DNA of 33,849 bases, from contig CAVVME010000005.1 of the NCBI GenBank assembly GCA_963749365.1, forward strand, positions 1 through 33,849. The letters run 5' to 3'. Shown piece by piece: positions 8,766 to 16,600 of the stretch (its first letter is position 1; each line of letters begins with the position of its first letter). Source of the DNA: WHSW01 sp963749365 (GTDB lineage Bacteria > Actinomycetota > Thermoleophilia > Solirubrobacterales > 70-9). The notes under the pieces were generated by a model. The model was not told the origin of the DNA. It ran no database searches and saw only the letters and a list, made by a program, of their open reading frames with translations. The position numbers were made by a program, and so were the translations under genes.

Positions 8766-9388
8766 TCACCTGGTCGGTCGGGACGCAGCCGCTGCCGTGA
8801 GTCGGCCTTCCAGCGCCCGGCGAGCCCGGTCGATCGGTGCCGACTGCTGGCTGACTGCGAACTGCGCGTTGGCGAGGGACAGGTAGGCGCCGAGTTCGAA
8901 GGCAAGCTGCTCAGCGTCCTCTGAAGGATCGATTTCGCCCTCGGCCTGGGCGTCACGAACTGCTTTCTCGATGCCGAGAGAATTCGTTCAGACCTGAACC
9001 GCGCCGTCACGTACCGGACCGGGTCGCATCGCCATCTCGGCAGCAACCGACGCGAAGAAGCAGCCGCCCGGGTAGACGCCGCCTTCGACATACCGCAGGT
9101 AGCTCTCGCCGAGCTGTCGCACCCGCTCGAGCCCGGTGGGGGCGACCACGGATGGCTCGATCACCTGTTCGGTGAACTCCGGCGCGCGCCATCTCGATGG
9201 TCGCGACCTGAAGCTCCTCCTTGGAGCCGAAGTGGGGAAGAGGCCGCTCTTGCTCATCCCCACGGCCTCTGCCAGCCGGCCGATCGAAAGCCCGCTGATG
9301 CCCTCGACAGTGGCGAGCTGCCCGGCTTCACGCAGAATCGCGTTCCGGCTTCGCGCGATCAGCTGTGGCGCGGAGCTGCGCGAGACAC
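8766..9388 (-). pseudogene. TetR-family regulator broken by about five frameshifts
   Basis: On the minus strand a complete TetR-like protein of about 200 residues can be read only by changing frame several times. In order: VSRAAPR from a GTG at 9388; LIARSRNAILREAGQ...LSIGRLAEAVGMSKSGLF (the helix-turn-helix) after a shift near 9366; HFGSKEELQVATIEMARA after a shift in the run of G at 9232-9237; EFTEQVIEPSVVAPTGLERV...AEMAMRPGPVRD after a shift near 9185; ARFRSE after a shift near 9005; and NSLGIEKAVRDAQAEGEIDP...RALEGRLTAAA after a shift near 8978, ending at TGA 8766-8768. The protein content is otherwise well conserved, which suggests recent decay or sequencing indels. It probably controlled the adjoining DUF6790-like gene, whose end it overlaps. 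The 110 bases between this gene and the GT2 start hold nothing else I can recognise. Confidence 0.75.
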
Positions 9389-10060
9389 GGCGTGTGCCGT
9401 GGCGGCCGCGCCGAGGAGGCTGCCGACGGCGGCTCCCATCGCTGGCTGATTCAGGGCGTAGCCGAGGCTGAAGGCCGCCGATACCACGGCAGTCGCCTGA
9501 GCGGCCGCGATCACGGCCGTGTCCCGCCACGGGCCTACGAGCGCGGGTTCTTCGGCGTGTCCCTCGGCGGAGGCGGAGCGCCGGATGGCGAGAAGCAGCC
9601 AGATCAAGACGGCGGGCCTGAGGACGTTGGCCGCGTTCTGCATGGTGTTGCCCGCGGCGAGGTTGCCCGTCTCGACGATGTCGATGGCGTGCGTGATCGT
9701 CGCTCCGCCGGCGAAGATCGCCACCGCGATCACGGTGGCGTCTCGGAACCCGTCACGCCGGTTCATCGCCAGAATGCCGAGGATCCCGAGCGCCAGGTTC
9801 GCGAAGGCGACCTCGAGCTGGAACGGACTGCCCGCCGGCCATCCGATCGAGTCGGCGACCTCGTCCGCAAGGAAGGCGTGCGCGAAGAACCCGCCGATCC
9901 CGCTGCCCGCCACGCCGACCGCCAGCATGTAGAGCATGAACACCTCGAGCCGCTGGGCGCGCTGCCCGACCCGCTGGTCGAGCCAGACGTGCGCTGCCGC
10001 CAGCACGAGCGGCAGGACGCTGAAGAGAAAGACACGAGAGGCGGCGATGCTCAGCGACGT
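9359..10060 (-). CDS. DUF6790-like integral membrane protein
   Basis: A protein with about six membrane helices and the characteristic segment IGWPAGSPFQLEVAFANLAL, followed by a helix and TITHAIDIVETGNLAAGN. This pattern matches the DUF6790 group of small actinobacterial/proteobacterial membrane proteins, of unknown function. The first NTG start, GTG at 10006, would cut the first helix (AASRVFLFSVLPLVLAAAHVW); the frame is open further and an ACG at 10060 would give MSLSIAASRV and 233 residues. Alternatively a lost base joins it to the preceding small frame that begins MGLLGRWARR (ATG near 10122). The stop lies inside the broken TetR gene, so the two were an overlapping pair, probably regulator and target. 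Function unknown. Confidence 0.65.
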   Translation of the reverse strand, partial: TSLSIAASRVFLFSVLPLVLAAAHVWLDQRVGQRAQRLEVFMLYMLAVGVAGSGIGGFFAHAFLADEVADSIGWPAGSPFQLEVAFANLALGILGILAMNRRDGFRDATVIAVAIFAGGATITHAIDIVETGNLAAGNTMQNAANVLRPAVLIWLLLAIRRSASAEGHAEEPALVGPWRDTAVIAAAQATAVVSAAFSLGYALNQPAMGAAVGSLLGAAATAHAVSRAAPRHS

Positions 10061-10193
10061 GCTGCGACGACGGTCGTAGCGGTCTGGCGACGCAAGCGGC
10101 GTGCCCAGCGCCCCAGTAGCCCCATCCTGACCTCGCCCTCTAGGCGCATGGTCACGAGACTACCGCGCAGGGGCGGCATTTCCCCAAGGTGGT

Positions 10194-10763
10194 ATGTCTC
10201 GATGGATGATTGGCGACATGCGCTTGGGCATTGCCGATCATCTCGGTTGGGCCGTTGCGGTGACGGCGTCGGCCGACCACGAGGTGGTGGACCGCCGGCG
10301 GATCGAGCTGGTCGAGCCCGGCATCTCCCCGGCACCGATCCACTACGAGAGCCTGCGGCTCGATGTCGCCGCTACGGGTGCGCTGGTCGCGAAGGTGCGA
10401 GCGTCCGTCGTTCGGGCGACGTCAGCTGCACTCGACGAGATCGCGAACGCGTCGCCCGCACCGGTTCTATCGATCTCGCTCCGGGCCTGGCCGCTCGACT
10501 TCCCCGACGACATCGCCGTCCAACGTGGCGCGCCATATGAGGCCCGGGCCGACGCGATCATGTATCGCCAGGAGCTCTCCGAGCTCGCATCCGCCCGTGG
10601 ATGGGAGGTGCATCTCTACGACGCGAAGGCAGTGGTAGGTCAAGCGGTCAGCATGCTCGCCGAGCGGGCCGACGAGGTTTTGCACGGACCTCGCGCAACG
10701 CTTGGGCCACCCTGGACAAAGGACCATCGGACCGCGCTCGCCGCAACGATCGCGGCCGGCTGA
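10194..10763 (+). CDS. Conserved hypothetical protein
   Basis: A 189-residue soluble protein with no signal peptide or membrane segment. The ATG at 10194 has AAGGTGG just upstream; M9 (10218) gives the more typical N-terminus MRLGIADHLGWAVAVTA and is an alternative start. The beginning (GIADHLGWAVAV... then EVVDRRRIELVEPG) alternates beta-hairpin and Asp in a way that recalls RNase H-like folds, but no complete catalytic set can be identified. Similar proteins occur scattered in Actinobacteria and Acidobacteria as orphan genes, to my recollection, without an assigned role. It stands alone between two minus-strand genes and converges on the methyltransferase gene 16 bases away. Confidence 0.75.
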   Translation: MSRWMIGDMRLGIADHLGWAVAVTASADHEVVDRRRIELVEPGISPAPIHYESLRLDVAATGALVAKVRASVVRATSAALDEIANASPAPVLSISLRAWPLDFPDDIAVQRGAPYEARADAIMYRQELSELASARGWEVHLYDAKAVVGQAVSMLAERADEVLHGPRATLGPPWTKDHRTALAATIAAG

Positions 10764-10779
10764 TCCGTAGCCGACCGGG

Positions 10780-11397
10780 TCACTCGCGGCGCAATCGGTA
10801 GAACCGCGGCTCGGCCCTCTTCACATACCCGGGCGCGCCGGACGGGAGATCCATCGCCTCATCGTCGACCGGGCTCCACTCGGGGAACGCAGCCTGGATG
10901 TCCTCGAGGCTGGCACCACGCGGAAGCGGTCCTCGGCGCCCCGGTTTCCAGCTCATCATCAGCAGCGTTGCCCCCGGGGCGGCGGCCGCGGTCGCTTCGC
11001 GACCCTCTTCCCTTCGCTGCTCGTCGGACAGCTCGTCATGGAAGCAGCCGAAGTCGACGAGGAGCCGGAACCCTGAGCCGACGCCGGCGGCGTCAAGCTT
11101 CGTCACGTCTCCCTCGAGGAGCTCGACCTCGACTTCCGCCTGCTCTGCCCGCTCGCGCGCCCTGCGGAGGGCCTTCGGGACGAAGTCCACACCTGTGACC
11201 TTCCAGCCACGCTGCGCCAACGCGACCGTCCAGATCCCGCTCCCACAACCGAGATCGAGCGCCCGGCCATAGGGCGGCTCGAGTCCTTCCTCCTCGCGCG
11301 CAAACAGACCGGTGATCTGGCGTGCGATCTGAGGCTCGGCCATCTGCTCCCAGGGGGTGAAGCCGACCGCGTAGAGAATCCGATAGGCGAGACTCAT
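10780..11397 (-). CDS. Class I SAM-dependent methyltransferase
   Basis: A 205-residue protein of Rossmann methyltransferase type. Motif I is ALDLGCGSGIWTVALAQRG (46-64), the acidic ribose-binding residue follows in VTGVDFVPKAL, and ELLEGDVTKL marks the adenine-binding strand. LLVDFGCFHDEL replaces the usual D-x-G motif IV region. The end (KRAEPRFYRLRRE) is the typical C-terminal beta-strand seen in thiopurine/tellurite-type methyltransferases of this size. The ATG has GGAGG 6 bases upstream. The substrate is unknown: small-molecule detoxification is a reasonable guess, no more. The gene is divergent from the GFA-fold gene, with 116 bases between them. Confidence 0.88.
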   Translation of the reverse strand: MSLAYRILYAVGFTPWEQMAEPQIARQITGLFAREEEGLEPPYGRALDLGCGSGIWTVALAQRGWKVTGVDFVPKALRRARERAEQAEVEVELLEGDVTKLDAAGVGSGFRLLVDFGCFHDELSDEQRREEGREATAAAAPGATLLMMSWKPGRRGPLPRGASLEDIQAAFPEWSPVDDEAMDLPSGAPGYVKRAEPRFYRLRRE

Positions 11398-11513
11398 CGT
11401 GTCCTCCTCGGTTGCCTTGGGGCGGAGTGTCGCATTGCGCGACGAGGATCACCGAGGCCCGCGGTGGTAGCGTTGCCGCAGATCGTTTAACGCCAACTTG
11501 AGAAGGGGTCGTG

Positions 11514-11903
11514 ATGGCTGAAACGCTCAAGGGGACTTGCTTGTGCGGCGGCGTGGAGTACGAGGTCCAGGATCCCCAGGCACTGGGTTACTGTCACTGC
11601 AGTCGCTGCCAGCGGTGGACGGGCTCGAGCCTTGCAGGGGTGGTCGTGGGCAAGGAGAACTTCAGCTTCACCAAGGGCGAGGATCTGGTCAAGACCTACG
11701 AGAGCGAGCTGGCGCCCCGCAACTTCTGCAGCAACTGCGGCTCCAGCATCTTCGATGACCTCGGCGCGGTGTACTTCGTCGCCGCTGGACTGATGAGCGA
11801 CCTCGAGCTCGAACCGAGCTTTCACCAGCAGGTCGCGTACAAGGCCAGCTGGCACCAGATCGGCGACGACGCGCCGCAGTTCGCCGAGATGCCGCCCGGC
11901 TGA
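11514..11903 (+). CDS. GFA-fold (glutathione-dependent formaldehyde-activating-like) zinc protein
   Basis: A 129-residue protein with the full cysteine set of the GFA/CENP-V family: CLCGG near residue 9, YCHCSRCQRWTG near 26-37 and FCSNCGSS near 71-78. In the family these residues bind two zincs; only some members act on S-hydroxymethylglutathione, so the formaldehyde role should not be assumed. I chose ATG 11514 rather than GTG 11511 because AAGGGG lies 5 bases before it. Cytoplasmic, no signal. Single gene, divergent from the methyltransferase and convergent with the lyase-superfamily gene. Confidence 0.9.
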   Translation: MAETLKGTCLCGGVEYEVQDPQALGYCHCSRCQRWTGSSLAGVVVGKENFSFTKGEDLVKTYESELAPRNFCSNCGSSIFDDLGAVYFVAAGLMSDLELEPSFHQQVAYKASWHQIGDDAPQFAEMPPG

Positions 11904-11920
11904 CCAACTTCATCCTCGGC

Positions 11921-12724
11921 TCAGGCCGAAAGCCACTCGATGATCTGGGTCGGGTCGGCGAGTGAGGACATCTCGCCCCCGTCGCGCAGCTGCAGGGCCG
12001 CCGCGGCCATCGAGTTGATCGCGACCCAGGCGAGGCGGCCGCCGACGCTGATGCGCTGGCCGCCGGCCTCGATGATCTCGGCGACCGAGGCCCCAGGTCC
12101 CGCGAGCACATTGAGCGGTTTCGAGGTGCCGCTCCGGATCGCCCGGATCTCTTCCACGCCCGGAAGTCTGGGCGCGTAGAGCACGTCCGCCCCGGCCCGC
12201 TCGTAGGCCCGCAGGCGTGCCACCGTGTCGTCGAGGTCGGGCTGGTCGCGGACGTAGTTCTCGGCGCGCGCCGTCAACGTGAACGGAGAGTCGAGGTCTC
12301 TGGCGGCTTCGACGGCGGCGGCGACGCGCTCGGTCGCGTGCTCGATCTCGTAGATGCCGCCGACGGGGTCGTAGTCCTCGATCGAGCCGCCCACCGCCCC
12401 CGCCTCTCCGGCCCGGGAGATGGCGCGGGCGGCGTCGGCGGGATCCGGCCCGTAGCCGTTCTCCAAGTCGACCGAGATCGGCAGGCTCGTCGCCGCGGCC
12501 AGCGCCCGGGTGTGCTCTACGACCTCGTCGAGGGTGACGTCGCCATCCTGTCGTCCCAGCGTGAAGGCGAACCCGGAGCTGGTCGTCGCCAACGCCTCAA
12601 ACCCGAGCGCCGCAAACACCTTTGCCGAGCCCGCATCCCACGGGTTCGGGATCAGGAACGGCGATCCCTCGTGCAGCGCGCGAAACGCTTCCCCCTTGCG
12701 CTGCTGGGAGATCTCCGCGGCCAC
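11921..12724 (-). CDS. Isocitrate lyase/PEP mutase superfamily enzyme
   Basis: A 267-residue TIM-barrel protein. FLIPNPWDAGSAKVFAALGFEALATTSSGFAF (23-54), the magnesium-site region PISVDLENGYG (81-91), GGSIEDYD (112-119) and LTARAEN (near 149) are the signature of the small PEP mutase/2-methylisocitrate lyase-like branch. The KKCGH catalytic loop of true isocitrate lyases is absent, so C-C or P-C bond cleavage of another 2-oxo acid-type substrate is likely. The start is a GTG with GGAG 9 bases upstream. It lies 64 bases downstream of the DUF7144-like gene on the same strand. The substrate cannot be named. Confidence 0.87.
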   Translation of the reverse strand: MAAEISQQRKGEAFRALHEGSPFLIPNPWDAGSAKVFAALGFEALATTSSGFAFTLGRQDGDVTLDEVVEHTRALAAATSLPISVDLENGYGPDPADAARAISRAGEAGAVGGSIEDYDPVGGIYEIEHATERVAAAVEAARDLDSPFTLTARAENYVRDQPDLDDTVARLRAYERAGADVLYAPRLPGVEEIRAIRSGTSKPLNVLAGPGASVAEIIEAGGQRISVGGRLAWVAINSMAAAALQLRDGGEMSSLADPTQIIEWLSA

Positions 12725-12788
12725 CGACCCATTCTCCTCGATCGCGGACCGGTCGGCTAGAAACGTCGCTCCCGCAGCGCGCGGACGA

Positions 12789-13193
12789 TCAGTCCCACTT
12801 CGCCTGGGAGTCCCAGCGCGCGGTCAGCTGGTAGAGGATCGTGATGTCGAGGATGATCATCAGGAAGGCCCACAGCGGCGCCGCGGGGAACCAGACGATC
12901 TGAGCGACCGCGTTGACGGCGACGACGAAGACGCCGAACCACCGGGCCGCGGTGTTGCCGGTCAGCAGACCGATCCCCGTGAGGGCGATCAGCGAGCCGA
13001 GGATCAGATGGACCCAGCCCCATACCGTGATGTCGGCGACTATCGCGCCGTGGCCGCCGACGACCACGATGTCGTCGTTGAGGATTCCTCCGAGCCCCCA
13101 GAGGGCGCTCAGCGATCCGACCACGAACATGATCACTCCCGCGAAGGCCGCCCATCCCGAGTCGCCCTTCCGAGCCGAATCGCCTGCCTGCAT
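12789..13193 (-). CDS. DUF7144-like four-helix membrane protein
   Basis: A 134-residue protein with four membrane helices (about 14-36, 57-78, 82-103 and 105-124). The VWGWVHLILGSLIALTGIGL segment and the closing ALWAFLMIILDITILYQL-type helix match the DUF7144 group of actinobacterial membrane proteins, of unknown function. The longer frame extends to 13385, but ATG 13193 has GGAG 6 bases before it and places the first helix normally; ATG 13205 has no ribosome site. Divergent from the DUF899 genes. Confidence 0.83.
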   Translation of the reverse strand: MQAGDSARKGDSGWAAFAGVIMFVVGSLSALWGLGGILNDDIVVVGGHGAIVADITVWGWVHLILGSLIALTGIGLLTGNTAARWFGVFVVAVNAVAQIVWFPAAPLWAFLMIILDITILYQLTARWDSQAKWD

Positions 13194-13373
13194 AGTGCTC
13201 TCCATCTGTCGAAGGTGCCGAACCAGTGGTCCTTCGGCGCGGCTCTCCTGCCTCCTCCCACGCCGAGCGATGAGTTCCGGCTCGGCCTGGGGTCTAATTT
13301 GTGACCTCAGAATCGTCCCGCGCCGGTGATTCGACCGCACCGGCGGCGGCCCAGCGAAGAGGAGGATGAGGAG

Positions 13374-14111
13374 ATGCCGGAGCACAAGATCGGTAGTCGC
13401 GAGGACTGGCAGGCGGCCAGGGACGAGCTGGCGAAGCTCGAGGCCGCGCAGGCCGAGCGAAATCAGGAGATCAAGCAGAAGCGGCGCGAGCTCCCCTGGG
13501 TGCCGGTGGAGACGGAGTACGAGTTCGACACCGAGGACGGCAAGAAGACGCTCGCCGAGCTGTTCGAAGGTCGCTCACAGCTGCTCGCCTACAACATCAT
13601 GTTCGGCCCCGACTACGAAGTCGGTGCCTGCCCGGGCTGCACCAACGTCGGGGACGGGCTCGAGGGCTCGCTCGTTCACCTCAACCACCGCGACGTGACC
13701 CTGATCTGCTTCTCGCGGGCGCCGATCGAGCGGCTGCTCGCCTACAAGGAGCGGATGGGCTGGGAGTTCCCCTACGTCTCCACGTACAACACCGAGTTTC
13801 CCTTCGACTTCGGCCTCGCGATGACCGAGGAGCAGGCGCAGCAGATCCCCGAGGTGAAGGAGATGATCGACAGTCCGCCCGGCTGGCTCGAGGAATGGTC
13901 GCGCCAGGTTGGAGCCGAGCTCAAGGACGGTCTGCGGGAGGGCCCGAGCTGGATCGCCTTCGCGCGCGAGAACGGGACCGTCTACCACACCTACACGGTG
14001 ATCGCGCCGGACCCGTTCGTCGCCCCGTACTACAGCTTCCTGCTCGACCGCACCCCGAAGGCCCAGCCCGAGGAACCTCGAGCCTGGCGCAAGGACGAGT
14101 ACCCCGACTGA
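13374..14111 (+). CDS. DUF899 thioredoxin-fold protein (first of tandem pair)
   Basis: A 245-residue protein of the DUF899 group. The N-terminal helix SREDWQAARDELAKLEAA and the ELPWVPVETEYEF strand are followed by LAYNIMFGPDYEVGACPGCTNV (71-92), where C86/C89 form a C-P-G-C motif in the thioredoxin/peroxiredoxin position, then HRDVTLICFSRAPIERL and GWEFPYVST. The family is presumed to be redox-active but has no proven reaction. ATG 13374 follows GGAGGATGAGGAG; the frame opens earlier at 13326 but without a site. The 14112-14169 gap holds only the ribosome site of the second copy. The C-terminus RKDEYPD matches that of the neighbour (HDEYPETA). Confidence 0.9.
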   Translation: MPEHKIGSREDWQAARDELAKLEAAQAERNQEIKQKRRELPWVPVETEYEFDTEDGKKTLAELFEGRSQLLAYNIMFGPDYEVGACPGCTNVGDGLEGSLVHLNHRDVTLICFSRAPIERLLAYKERMGWEFPYVSTYNTEFPFDFGLAMTEEQAQQIPEVKEMIDSPPGWLEEWSRQVGAELKDGLREGPSWIAFARENGTVYHTYTVIAPDPFVAPYYSFLLDRTPKAQPEEPRAWRKDEYPD

Positions 14112-14169
14112 GCCGCGACCCGCGGCCTGATGAGCCGGATCCGACGTCGGCCAAGGAGGACGAACCGAG

Positions 14170-14841
14170 ATGGACACACCGCCGATCGTCTCCCGCGAGG
14201 ACTGGGACTCCGCGCGCGAGGAGATGCTGGTGAAGGAAAAGGAGCTCACCCGCGCGCGTGACGCGCTCGCCGCCGAGCGCCGCCGGATGCCTTGGATGCT
14301 CGTCGAGAAGGACTACGAGTTCGAGGGGCCGACCGGAAAGGCGAGCCTGCTCGACCTGTTCGACGGTCGCAGGCAGCTGATCGTCTACCGCTTCTTCTTC
14401 GAGCCGGGTGTGCGCGGCTGGCCCGAGCGCGGGTGCGGTGGCTGCTCCTTCCTCGCCGACCAGGTAGGCGACCTGGCCCATCTGAACGCCCGCGACACTA
14501 CGCTCGTCTTCGTCTCGCGTGCCCCCCAGGCTGAGATCGAACGCTGGCAGGCGCGGATGGGGTGGGAGATCCCGTGGTACACGATCACCGACGACTTCGA
14601 CGGCGACTTCGGCGTCGCCGAGTGGCACGGGACCAACGCCTTCATCCGCGATCGCGCCGGCGTCTACCGCACCTACTTCGTCGACAGCCGTGGCGACGAG
14701 GCGATGGGCAGCACCTGGAGCTACCTCGACATCACGGCGCTCGGGCGCCAGGAGGAGTGGGAGGACTCGCCGGAGGGCTATCCCCAGACCCCGCCATATC
14801 AATGGTGGAACCTTCATGACGAGTACCCGGAGACCGCCTGA
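14170..14841 (+). CDS. DUF899 thioredoxin-fold protein (second of tandem pair)
   Basis: A 223-residue paralogue of the preceding gene, sharing SREDWDSAREEM, RRMPWMLVEKDYEFEG and LDLFDGRRQLIVYRFFFEPG. Its cysteine motif is CGGC (C89, C92) inside GCGGCSFLADQVG, closer to the common DUF899 form than the CPGC of its neighbour. It continues with RDTTLVFVSRAPQAEIERW, GWEIPWYT and TWSYLDITALGRQEEWED. It lacks the roughly 25-residue insertion that the first copy carries after its DFG. AAGGAGG lies 10 bases before the ATG. The pair was probably made by an old duplication, since the two differ throughout. A redox or peroxide-related role is inferred from the fold only. Confidence 0.9.
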   Translation: MDTPPIVSREDWDSAREEMLVKEKELTRARDALAAERRRMPWMLVEKDYEFEGPTGKASLLDLFDGRRQLIVYRFFFEPGVRGWPERGCGGCSFLADQVGDLAHLNARDTTLVFVSRAPQAEIERWQARMGWEIPWYTITDDFDGDFGVAEWHGTNAFIRDRAGVYRTYFVDSRGDEAMGSTWSYLDITALGRQEEWEDSPEGYPQTPPYQWWNLHDEYPETA

Positions 14842-14895
14842 GGCGTCCACCCATGCCGGGTGATCCGGATCGGGCGCCGCGGCGAATGCATTGCC

Positions 14896-15297
14896 GTGAC
14901 CCCCTTGCCGACGGGCGCTTCAGGGACCAGCGCGGAGATTCCCGGTCGCAGGATCTGGAAGCGGGACCTCGCCGCCTATCTCGAGGTCGACCGCAGTCGC
15001 AGCCTCGGCCAGATCGCGAGCGTGGTCCTGCCTTACCTCGGCATCTGGGTGCTCGCCGCGATCGTCCAGCCGGGTGCCGGGCTCGCGATCGGCTTCGGCC
15101 TGGTCGCGACCGTGTTCCTGATCCGGATGTACTCCATCTTTCATGACCTGACCCACAACTCGATGTTCGGGTCGCGGGCGGCAAACGCCCGCTGTCGACA
15201 CCCCGGTCGTAACCTACGCAGCGGCCTCGCCGCGCTGCGACTGAAGCTCTGGGACGAGGAACGGGGGTCGCTGGTCGGCTATCCGAGGCGCACGCAC
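14896..15297 (+). pseudogene. Fatty acid desaturase with its middle deleted
   Basis: From a GTG at 14896 (an earlier in-frame GTG is at 14860) the frame encodes the N-terminal part of a membrane fatty acid desaturase: RIWKRDLAAYLE, two hydrophobic stretches (SVVLPYLGIWVLAAIV and LAIGFGLVATVFLIRMYSIF) and the first histidine box HDLTHNSMF. About 15 residues later the same frame reads SGLAALRLKLWDEERGSLVGY, which resembles the extreme C-terminus of these enzymes. The two other histidine boxes and roughly 200 residues are missing, so it cannot be an active desaturase. The frame has no stop until 15669 and would run antisense into the BKACE gene. I see no other gene between 15200 and 15319. Confidence 0.68.
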
Positions 15298-15318
15298 TCC
15301 CGAGGCCGCAGGGCGCCG

Positions 15319-16038
15319 CTAGCGGGGCGGCGCCTTCACCGTCGCCGCCACCTGGGCGGCGTTGGCGGGGGCCGGGCCGCCGTCGCGGGCGATCAGCGTG
15401 TCCTCGAGGCCGACCCGAACATCGACCCCTGCAGCCAGTCCCGCGTCGACGACGGCCCAGTTCGCCTGCGCGTCGCCGTGCCACAGACGGGGTCGCTTGA
15501 GCCGCTTCACGCGGGCGTCGATCGCCCGGGCGAGCTCGACCGCAGCCCGGTCATCGTGCTCATGGATCGTTTCCACGAGCACCCGGCGGACCGCCTTCGC
15601 CCATGGCGCGGCGAGCAGCGCGTCGGCATCCTCGAGGGTGAACACCCCAGCCTCGATACCGATCCCTAGATCGAGCAGCGCAGCGCCGAGCTCGATCGCA
15701 CCGTCCTCGACCAGGTTGAGGGAGACGGCATCGGGCGGGCTCGCCCACGCCCGGATCGCCGCGATCCGGTTGGGCGCGGCGCCGAGGTCGATGTCCTCCT
15801 GGGTCGAGCAGGAGATCTCCAGATTCGGAGCGGCGGCCCGGATCGCCGCCACCACGGCGTCGTGTGTTTCGGCCACAAGCGACTCGCGCCCATCCTCGGG
15901 CCGGCGCGGGTGCAGGTGCACGGACTGCGCGCCGGCTTCCCGACAGGCGAGCGCGTCTTCGACGAGCTGCGCCAGCGTCACCGGCACGGCCGGGTGATCG
16001 TCGCGCGTGTAGCTGCCGTTGAGGGCGCACTGGATCAT
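15319..16038 (-). CDS. BKACE-family beta-keto acid cleavage enzyme
   Basis: A 239-residue TIM-barrel protein starting at ATG 16038 (MIQCALNGSYTRDDHPAVPVT). The zinc ligands are the H-x-H pair in SVHLHPR (H41, H43), followed by EISCSTQED, DAVSLNLVEDGA and RVGLEDTLIARDG, the usual strand order of the 3-keto-5-aminohexanoate cleavage family. Members condense a beta-keto acid with acetyl-CoA and release acetoacetate; the real substrate varies widely. It is shorter than the roughly 270-300 residue founding members, as is common for an actinobacterial subgroup. Last gene of a minus-strand operon, 16 bases after the SixA-like gene. The frame is open upstream to 16182 but that part overlaps SixA and is not coding. 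Confidence 0.86.
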   Translation of the reverse strand: MIQCALNGSYTRDDHPAVPVTLAQLVEDALACREAGAQSVHLHPRRPEDGRESLVAETHDAVVAAIRAAAPNLEISCSTQEDIDLGAAPNRIAAIRAWASPPDAVSLNLVEDGAIELGAALLDLGIGIEAGVFTLEDADALLAAPWAKAVRRVLVETIHEHDDRAAVELARAIDARVKRLKRPRLWHGDAQANWAVVDAGLAAGVDVRVGLEDTLIARDGGPAPANAAQVAATVKAPPR

Positions 16039-16054
16039 GTCGCGAGGCCCCGGT

Positions 16055-16570
16055 CTACCCGAGTCGCCTCGGCACCGCGAAGGCCTCCAACGTCGCGGCG
16101 TCCGGGCCGAGCTCTCGCCACGCCCCCTCGAAGGCGAGGGTCGCGAAGCCGCCGGTCGGATACTTCGCCGCCAATGCGGCACGCGCTTCGGGGTCGCCGT
16201 CGCCGATCAGCTCGGCGGCGAGGTCCTCGATCCCCGGGTTGTGGCCGACGAGCATCACCGAGTCGAGGTCCTCCGGAAGGCCCCGCAGGCGATCCAGCAG
16301 GGAGGCGGCACTTGCGGCGTAGAGGTCGGCCTCGATCTCGACCGGGATCCCGGGCGCAAGCCCCTCGCGCACACCATCGAGCGTCTGAGTCGCGCGAACC
16401 GCTGACGAGCAGAGCAAGAGTCCGGGGGCGACCGCGGCCTCGTGAAAGTGCTCGCCAAGCAGCACGACCGCCTTCCGTCCCCGCTTTGCGAGCGGGCGCT
16501 CGTGATCGAGGAGCTCGGGCTCGTCCCAGCTCGACTTCGCGTGGCGGAGCAGATAGATCAGCCGGCGCAC
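16055..16570 (-). CDS. SixA-like phosphohistidine phosphatase
   Basis: A 171-residue histidine phosphatase of the SixA branch. The phosphate-pocket motif is LLRHAKSSW (R9, H10), followed by RPLAKRGRKAV, the arginine in CSSAVRATQT and the second catalytic His in MLVGHNPGIEDLA (H110). SixA-type enzymes remove phosphate from phosphohistidine proteins or small phosphoesters in the cytoplasm. The start is a GTG without a clear ribosome site. It lies 30 bases after the GST gene and 16 before the BKACE gene on the minus strand, probably one transcript; no functional tie between the three is known to me. Confidence 0.9.
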   Translation of the reverse strand: MRRLIYLLRHAKSSWDEPELLDHERPLAKRGRKAVVLLGEHFHEAAVAPGLLLCSSAVRATQTLDGVREGLAPGIPVEIEADLYAASAASLLDRLRGLPEDLDSVMLVGHNPGIEDLAAELIGDGDPEARAALAAKYPTGGFATLAFEGAWRELGPDAATLEAFAVPRRLG

Positions 16571-16600
16571 GGTGAAAGCATCTTGCCGGGCATGGTCTCG

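Noticed and set aside
10051..10335. A minus-strand frame ending in MGLLGRWARRLRRQTATTVV
   Set aside because: No homologous pattern and mostly upstream of the neighbouring gene; it may only be the frameshifted N-terminus of the DUF6790-like protein, so it is mentioned there and not listed as a gene.
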